Shown here: positions 57,120 through 64,000 of the stretch, piece after piece
Numbering within the stretch: the first letter of the stretch is position 1
Layout: each line of letters opens with the position of its first letter
DNA from: Diphasiastrum complanatum
Taxonomy: Eukaryota; Streptophyta; Lycopodiopsida; Lycopodiales; Lycopodiaceae
Direction: 5' to 3'
Assembly (NCBI GenBank): GCA_029204225.1
Contig: CM055101.1
Coordinates: 60,717,340-60,781,339 of the forward strand
Length of the DNA: 64,000 nt
Translations under genes and position numbers: made by a program
The notes under the pieces: model-generated
Told to the model about the DNA's origin: nothing
The model's database searches: none
The model's input: the letters and a program-made list of their open reading frames with translations, nothing else

Positions 57120-57379
57120 TAGAAATCAATGATAAACTTCATTGTTATTGTTTACGATGCACATTAATGTTGACAGCTGTGACCAGGTGTCAATAGCCAT
57201 AGGCTAATCTATTAGTCTACTCGTAGGTTTTCTCTCTCTATCAGGGTTCAGGGTTTATTTGTACATTTTGACATTCTGTATGATGCAGTGTGATAGAGTG
57301 ACAGTGCGTGTTCTTCTTTCGCCTTCTTGTGGTGATTGCTTATGGTGAATGCTTGATGTTGCATATCTAATTCTTGACA
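57117..57379 (+). repeat. Copia VII 3' LTR
   Basis: 263 bp, the same length as the 5' LTR, ending CTTGACA and followed by ATGAA. Confidence 0.95.
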
Positions 57380-57384
57380 ATGAA

Positions 57385-57460
57385 TACCACAAATCCACAC
57401 CTGATCCTGTGATTTAAACAGATGAAGTTAGAACCAAGCATTCCAGCAATCGAACTTGTA
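57385..57460 (-). repeat. Repeat family R, copy 4 (inverted, second part)
   Basis: The reverse complement continues the R sequence interrupted by copia VII (GTGGATTTGTGGTATTCAT, compare 4,640-4,660). Similarity fades beyond about 57,460. From there to 58,279 I see nothing that I can assign. Confidence 0.6.
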
Positions 57461-58279
57461 GGAAGTCAAAAAAGTTCAAAAAATAACCATTTTTGGTGAT
57501 TTGTGGGGGATGGATCTCTCCAAATCCATAAGGAGATCGTTCTAGAATTAATTACAGAATGATTATCATTCTTTTTTACTTCCCAGCAAGCTATCAGACC
57601 TGTAAAATGATGGCCGGTGGCTTATGCACCATTTCCATCAAGTTTAAAGCTATTTTGACTTTTACAAATCAAGAAATCTTCGTTCTCAGCCTATACTACA
57701 TCTTAGATCAGTATGAATGCTTCATGGAAGTCTAATTGATTGTTTAAGACTGTTGGTAGTATCAATTTTGGGCTAGGATGGGTGTTTGCAAATTTTTGCA
57801 TAATTTTCTCTTGTGGAACTCGCCCTATTACAGATTTTTTGACACTCTGATATCGCACGTGTAAAGCCTAGGTGGCAAGCTGATGTGACAAGCACCTTGT
57901 TCACTTAGTCTCCCTCTATACTGAACTTTACAACATCCAATTTGGTGTCTTGTAGACAAAGTTATGATCATCTGAAGTTTTGCAGTTTTGTGAGTAAAAT
58001 TGGCAAAATTTGGAATTGTTTTGATTGCATGCCAGTCATTTTCCTAATTTGTAGTACTGTGTTTGCATGGATTAGTTGCATGCTGATTCTCAGAGTGATT
58101 CTAATATGCATGAGAGATTTACAATCGATTTGAGTGGTCATACGCATGTGCTCTGATAGTTGGGTCACAAATCAGTGTTACTGGTTGACAAATTTCGTAA
58201 AACTGAAGTTTACATAAAAAATTTCGTGATGACGTTTTGTGACAATGTAGTGTGCTTTGCATGCCAGTTTGACATTGGG

Positions 58280-61216
58280 TTAGTAACATTAGGAATCGGA
58301 CAATGTTTCAATTTTTTCGATTTCATTTGTCTTTTGTACTAAGAGTATTTTTTTTCAGAATTTTTGAATTATGTAAAATAAAGCAAAAATGGAATTTTCC
58401 AAAAAAATCAAAATTTCAGTTATTTTTTCGTTATCTATGAAATCAGTTTAGATTAGTAAATTGATTAAACTGAGTTTATCAGTCAGAATTGGTCGCAGTG
58501 TTTTCACTAAATCTAAATTATTTCTTGGTGATAGATAAGTTAAAATTGACAGAAAGAACCGCAATGAAATTGCCGACAGGTTTTACTATACTGTTATTTT
58601 TTAACTTTGGAGTTGAAAACTCCCAGATTGGAAAGTAAAATTTAATTTTTTTTTTGTTGAATTTTATCTTGGTAAAAATTTAAAATCAGTTACTTGTCTG
58701 ATAGCTTTCTAATCGATGTTGATCGCTAGAAATCAGTCAAGTGAACGTTTGTTCAAGATATTCATTAAATTTGATTAAAATTGTGAAACAATATGAAATG
58801 ACTAGGTTGAATGAGTGGCAATAGTATTCTTTATCTAGATAGTAAATCTAACAGAATACGGTCCAAAAATTACTGAAATCCTATTGATGAGATTTCCATT
58901 CATGTAATTTCATATTCTACGTTTGGATAGGTCTTGTCAATATTAACAGAGTAATGTCAAACTAGCCATTAAAAAAAAATAGTCCAATTTTATTGAAAAA
59001 TTTGTAATAATAGGAATTACATAACTGTTTTCATTTCTAGTAAAATCCTATGGTGAATTATATTCAAAAGATCAGATTAAAACTGTTTCACATACTAGTA
59101 TATGATTTTTGATATATCAGATATTCAGCCCAGGTATAGGACAGAAATGAAATTGTTTTGGACTTTTTCCTACAATAATTAATTTTTAAATATTTACTAA
59201 TGTCGTTATGTCTTCTTGGTACCTTAGCTAAAATAGATTTTTAGAAACTGAAAATTCTAAGGAAGAGGAGTGGACATCGGAGGTTGTAAGTGTCATCGGG
59301 AAATGTATTTCGCAGAATTTCGATAATCCCTATAAATAATTGCTTAATACTGGACATCAGAGATAGTAAGTGTCATCGGGAAATGTATTTCGTAGTTAGG
59401 ATTTCGGTAATTCTTGTAAATAATTGCTTAATATTGGATATTAATTTCCTAGATTAAATTCATTTAATTGAATTAATTTATGTTATCTTTGTAACCATTG
59501 AGTTATCCGCAGTTTTGGATGTTAATTGTGATGTTAGAAGCAGAATTTGATATGTGGATTACATTGGATCTGTTAGTTGACAGAAGCTGGTCCCTAGATT
59601 TCATGCATCAATACGGGATTTGAAGCTTATTCATTAACCAGAAAAGATCAAAATGTAATGTGGAACCATGCTAATTCTCTTGTTTAAGTCACATAATCAG
59701 ATGTGGATTCGTGGTATCCATCTGATAGGCATGCCAATAATAAAAATAAAAATGGGATTCCCCAGTGTTTGGGAACAAGAGATATTATCCTATATGGATT
59801 ATAGGACAGCTAGATGATCAGTGGATCTCTCGAATATCAGATGAGACGGTTAAGGGTTTTCTAGAAGGAAAAGCTGATGGTATGGGACATCAGTAATTTT
59901 GGAAAGAAAATTTTAGGACTGTAAAGATCTGATGATCAATGGTGTGTTTAGTACCTAGTCGCGATATGGGAAAGAAGGAAACCATTCAATCAAATGTGGG
60001 GTATTTTGAAAAATTTTGAGATTTAATCTAGATCCCAATGTGGTATCTCAATATTTACAAAATCAGAGACCCTCAAATCTATTTCTCACTTTTTTAATTA
60101 ATCTTTTACTTCTTAGTAATTTCTCGAATATAGATATCAGACTGATTTATATGATTCTTTCCAACATGAAATTATTCTTCTGAAAGACTATTACGTCATA
60201 TAAATTACTACTTGTGTGAGTAGACTTGGAATTCAGATAAATTCTAAGGTTAAAATGTTTCAATTTCTTAAATCTAGAATATCTCTATTGCATAAATGGA
60301 TTGCGATGGAATAGTAGTTTCTATCACTCAGATTGAAAATATTTGAAGGAGATGTCATCTTTGTAATGAAGTGATTCTTTAGTGGAAACACTTATTACTG
60401 ACTTATCTTGGATTTAGGTATTTTCATATATCATCTTTTCAGTTAACTTTTATGGAAATCTATAATTTCTTCAAAAGGAGGGGTGAAGTGGTGGAGTAAA
60501 ATTCTATTTGGGAATCTATTGGTTGCATAGCTTTCCGAAGAGAACCAACTAGGGTATAGAAATGAGATTGGATCTGAAAGGAATTTTGGATAGATTCAGA
60601 ATAAGATGCCTAATTGAAACTTTTTGAATATGAGAAATTTTCTAGGGATTGTTTGGACAATCTGGAACTAGAACATGTTTGATATTTGAATCATTATCTA
60701 TAAGTAGTACAGTAAAAGGTCAAAAGTTACCAAATTCATTTTGATTGGAATAGAAGTAAGTTTAATTAAAATTTAAGTCTGAGATTTTTGTATTGAAATA
60801 ACCTAATCTTAGTTTTAGTACTAGGATCAGAGAGGGGTTGTTTGAGTGGAAGAAGTTATGCTAATAAAAGAAATTGGATTTAAAAACTACTGAGAGTGAA
60901 TTTTATTCGTCTTAGAGATTTTTCGGATATGTTATTTACTCATGAGAAATAGAAAATCTTTTGTAGCTGAGTTACAAGATTTCAGTGAGATATGTGAGTA
61001 ACATATGTGGGTTCTGGAGGAATCTGCCAGGTAAGAATGTGTTTATGTACTGGGTCATAGTGAGATTATTCTCATGTGTGCATGATTAGTCTTGTATGAA
61101 TCTACTGTGTAATCCTAGTTACTAAGGTTATCTGGTGCACTTAACCTAGTCAGTGAATATGAACATATGATCAAGTATTGTTTTGACAGATACTTGCAAA
61201 GTTAACAAATCTTTGT
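58280..61216 (+). repeat. Repeat family R, copy 3 (uninterrupted)
   Basis: Collinear with 1-1,019 plus 7,575-9,407, about 2.9 kb. It is the only copy in the window without a large insertion and so shows the family's layout. It carries a private 80-bp tandem duplication at about 59,273-59,432, around GTAAGTGTCATCGGG, the motif where the three-LTR element inserted in copy 1. No coding frame. Confidence 0.85.
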
Positions 61217-61420
61217 ATAGAAGATTTATGGATTAACTTATAAATGATTTGGGTAAGGATCTAAATGTGGTGTTATACTAGTTTTTCACCTAGACATTTG
61301 AGATTTCTGAATCATTGGCAATTGACTTGAGTAGTTGATTACTCCAAGGTGAAATTAATTGGTAAAATGATCAATGTGATGTAGATTCACCAGAAACTGG
61401 GTGTTGATTTATATTGCTTG
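61217..61420. other. Unassigned stretch
   Basis: Lies between R copy 3 and copia V; nothing supportable. Confidence 0.5.
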
Positions 61421-61429
61421 TAAGATGCA

Positions 61430-61841
61430 TGATTAGTGAATCATTTCGGTTCATCATTTAAGAATTGTGTGCATTGGATATAAAGTATTCTTGGGACAGA
61501 GTCTTCCTTAGTTAAGACTGGGTTCAGCTCAGTTGGATAACGAATCGTAATGAATCTAAGAATAATAACAAGTCTATAATGCCAAAGTAAACCTTGATTT
61601 GAATAACTTGAAGTACTGAGAGCCTGACTAGAGGCGAAAAAGCAATGACTCAATTTATACAAGTATCCATGCCTCTTTTTGAGTGATAGGATCTTGCCTG
61701 TCCTATCAACTACTTTACACTGATCACATTCGAATTTTACTCTGTGTCCTAGATCTGTGATTCTTCTTACAAAAAGTAGATTCGTAGATAAATTGGTACA
61801 TATAGGCCTTTAGAGAGTAGCTTAGACTGATCATTTGCAAA
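61430..61841 (-). pseudogene. Copia V pre-integrase fragment
   Basis: Minus-strand reading across frames gives FVRRITDLGHRVKFECDQC and GKILSLKKRHGYLYKLSH, then GLLWHYRL, the usual sequence before the integrase His finger. Homology ends there; integrase, RT and RNase H are missing. Confidence 0.65.
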
Positions 61842-62897
61842 TCATAATCTTACAATTCCTTCACCTTTAATAGCTTGTGTGCTATTGTCGCCAAGGTAAA
61901 CAAATTTTTGAGTACTGTAAGGTGTATAGGACTCGAAACAGCCAATGAGGCTAGTCATGTGCTGAGTGGCTCCGGAATCCAGGAACCAAGAACTGTCGCC
62001 AAATGCTCCTTGATGATTGGTCATGAAGGCATCATGATCCGCTTCTTGAATAGGCTGTGAAGCTTCTGCAGCTGCATTCGCCACTTGATTCGGCTGCCCT
62101 TTGCTGTTGTTCTTCGTTTGAAGTATGCGGTAGTCTTGTATTTCGTGATTTTTCGTTTGCAGTATCTGTAGAACAACTTCTTCTTTGTCTGTGGATTCGA
62201 CTGTTCCTTGTGCTGAGCTAGTTTCTGGTTTGGCTTTGATTGCTTCGGGCCTTTCTTCTTCTTCTGCTTTGTCGTGCTCTTGTTGGTGTACAAGGCGTGA
62301 GAATCAGCTGAGTAACTCGAGGCTTCGTTCCTTCGCGTGTCTTCCTACAACAACATAGTAATGACTCTCGAAAGAGTCAATTCTGGATGAGTCGTGATGA
62401 TCATCACCCAACTATCGTAAGAACTTGGCAAGCTTGTAAGCAGTTGCATCATTGCGTCTTGATCGTCTATGACAGATCCGATAGCGGCCATTTGTCCTAG
62501 CAGGTTCTTGAATTGATTAATGTGATTCTGCAGAGAATCACCATTCGTCATCTTGAGGGAGTAGAATTTCTTTCTAAGATGTAGCTTGAAAGCTATATCT
62601 CACACTTCGTATAGTGTGCTCAAGATGTTCCAAACTTCTTTCGATGTCTGAGTCTCGGATACATGGCTGATCTGGGTATCCGTGATGTTTGAGGATGATC
62701 AGCACGAAAGCTTTTCCATCCTTCAGCTTCCATCTGGCGATTGCCGCGTCGTCCGCTTCAAGTTTCTCTTCTGCACCTGTAACAACGTCGTACAATACTT
62801 TTGCCATTAGCACAGTTTTCATCTTAAATTTCCACAGATGGTAATTGGCTCCATCAAGCTTGTCCATGATAGACCAGGCTTTCCCTTGGGAATCCAT
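61842..62897 (-). pseudogene. gag: Copia V gag and protease
   Basis: The minus-strand gag starts at 62,897 with MDSQGKAWSIMDKLDGANYH and LWKFKMKTVLMAKVLYDVV, the copia gag N-terminus. A shift near 62,690 is followed by sequence in other frames, then LQNHINQFKNLLGQMAAIGS and LTSLPSSYDSWVMI (62,345-62,551). A Lys-rich tract comes next, and the protease reads SWFLDSGATQHMTS within 61,842-62,084. A zinc knuckle is not clear. Several stops and shifts make it non-functional. Confidence 0.85.
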
Positions 62898-63042
62898 GTG
62901 GAAGTCTTAGTCTAAATGATAGGAGAAACTATCAGTGACTTAAGTATGAAAATCTGATACTGAAAAATACAGAACAAGAAAACAATTACTCTATCGGCTA
63001 GTAGAGTCTTGTACCGTGGAAGTTTATCAAGCTATGAAAATA

Positions 63043-63054
63043 GCTCTGATACCA
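63043..63054 (-). other. Copia V primer-binding site
   Basis: The reverse complement is TGGTATCAGAGC, perfect initiator tRNA-Met type, between the gag start and the LTR edge at 63,055. Confidence 0.88.
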
Positions 63055-64000
63055 TGTTGGAGAGAGAAGGAAGATGAATGACGAACACGAACGAGACACG
63101 AACTTGAACAAGAAACGAACTCGAACAGAAAATGTTCGTGCACAGCGGAACGAGCTATACGACTCTCTCCGTAAGCATGACTACGCTTATCAGAATGAAC
63201 AGAACTTTAATGATGGAAATCATGGTCATTTTAGATTATGCAGCCAAGCATTAATAGATGAAGCGCCAGAAGAATAATTTGTCGTGAATAGCAAGACAGA
63301 TTATATGTCGCGAATGATTTGCGATGAGCTAGACTGTGCTCGACTGGTAATTAGTCGTGAATGATTCACGAAAGACAAGGCTAAATGTTAGTCATCTATT
63401 ACCAGAAAGAACAACTAGAAAGATTAGAAAAAATGAAGAATAAGCATAACAATATTAACACAGATCTGAAAAGAAAAAAAAAACTGTATCAGATTAAGTA
63501 TATCATGTATACATGTCAATAATGCGGTAGAGCACAAGATAATAGCAGACGAAACCGCATGTCCTATGAATTCAATCTATAAAAAGGGGATGAAGCCTTA
63601 ATTCTGACAAGAATGAAGAATCAATGCTCAGGGCATCTACTTCGTCTACTTCTGTTTCAGTCTCTTCACTCATCAACTTATTCACCCTTTAATCTGAATA
63701 CGCAAATGGTATCCAGTATATATATACATTATATTATAGGTGTGTAGATGTGGAAAGTATAGTGGATGTGCTGTCTGTAAGAGATCGTGGGTGGCCGCAG
63801 TCGTTGTCCAGTCTAGTAGCGCAGCTGCATGGGAGAAGCGTGAAAAGGGTGTGACGTCAGTCAGTGCTGAGCTGACCGTTGGTAATGGCGATGCAAAAAG
63901 TGCATCACTCTTACAAATAGCCTTAGGATTAGATTTACAGGGTGCCTTTGCTATAAGGGCACCTTTGGCATTCTGTAGGATAGTGTCCCCTTTTTGCCTG
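63055..64000 (-). mobile_element. Copia V 5' LTR (partial, runs off the window)
   Basis: On the minus strand this LTR ends CTCTCTCCAACA directly before the primer site. No second copy is in the window, so its other edge is not defined and part of the 63.1-64.0 kb stretch may be flanking DNA. GAAC/ACGAAC-type words recur at 63,079-63,130. No coding frame that I trust. Confidence 0.6.

Larger units (their letters stand above)
51861..57379 (+). mobile_element. Copia VII, complete but decayed Ty1/copia retrotransposon
   Basis: 5,519 bp with 263-bp LTRs at both ends, a TG...CA structure, a primer-binding site, gag-PR-INT-RT-RH in copia order, a polypurine tract and the target duplication ATGAA (51,856-51,860 and 57,380-57,384). 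It is inserted in the inverted R copy. The two LTRs differ at 11 of 263 positions by my count (about 4%), without indels, so insertion is fairly recent compared with the other elements here. Confidence 0.95.

Noticed and set aside
61500-61560. tRNA-like GGTTCAGCTCAGTTGGATAACG
   Set aside because: Looks like a D-arm by chance, but no acceptor stem, anticodon arm or T-loop can be placed around it.

Overview
This window looks like a piece of a large, repeat-laden land-plant nuclear genome, for example a gymnosperm, fern or lycophyte; the sequence does not let me choose. Evidence: several Ty1/copia elements with plant-type initiator-tRNA-Met primer sites, Ty3/gypsy pol fragments, a CACTA-type transposase remnant, plant-style gene fragments (LARP1 DM15, DENN, histone H3/CENH3-like) and a (CCCTAAA)3 plant telomere motif. 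I see no intact host gene, no rRNA or tRNA gene and no CRISPR. Almost every coding stretch carries stops or frameshifts.

Layout. 1-9.4 kb: a long non-coding repeat family (called R here) split by a non-autonomous LTR element with three LTR copies; a second R copy lies inside that element. 9.8-12.5 kb: tandemly duplicated host sequence with two minus-strand copies of a LARP1 DM15 fragment and a short interstitial telomere array. 12.8-18.7 kb: a copia 3' LTR remnant, then a plus-strand spliced coding unit (15.5-17.3 kb) and a convergent minus-strand unit (17.7-18.7 kb), both unrecognised and transposon-like. 19.0-20.8 kb: a field of imperfect stem-loop repeats, a cluster of five CACGTG boxes plus a TATA box, then a degenerate H3/CENH3-like reading frame.

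21.7-28.3 kb: a mosaic of copia gag, an unrecognised repeated protein family (X), a minus-strand copia gag/protease piece, a gypsy RT-integrase deletion derivative fused to copia, and a copia integrase scrap. 28.3-31.7 kb: copia II (gag-PR-INT), cut by a 1-kb LTR at 31,688. 32.7-35 kb: copia III pol with a different LTR at its 3' end. 35.6-37.9 kb: gypsy B. 40.6-42.8 kb: two copia RNase H/LTR ends in tail-to-tail inversion. 44.5-44.9 kb: a minus-strand DENN fragment. 45.7-49.5 kb: a second family X copy, two small ORFs and a CACTA transposase remnant, followed by a long (TC)n tract.

51.9-57.4 kb: the best preserved element, copia VII, with two 263-bp LTRs (11 mismatches by eye), a 5-bp target duplication and a full but broken gag-pol, inserted into an inverted R copy. 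58.3-61.2 kb: another R copy. 61.4-64.0 kb: minus-strand copia V (pre-integrase, protease, gag, primer site, LTR running off the window).

The genes do not form a pathway. They record layered insertions: R is old, copia VII and the three-LTR element landed in R, and copia III's LTR cut copia II. The most unusual item is the H3/CENH3-like frame with its stem-loop and G-box upstream region.
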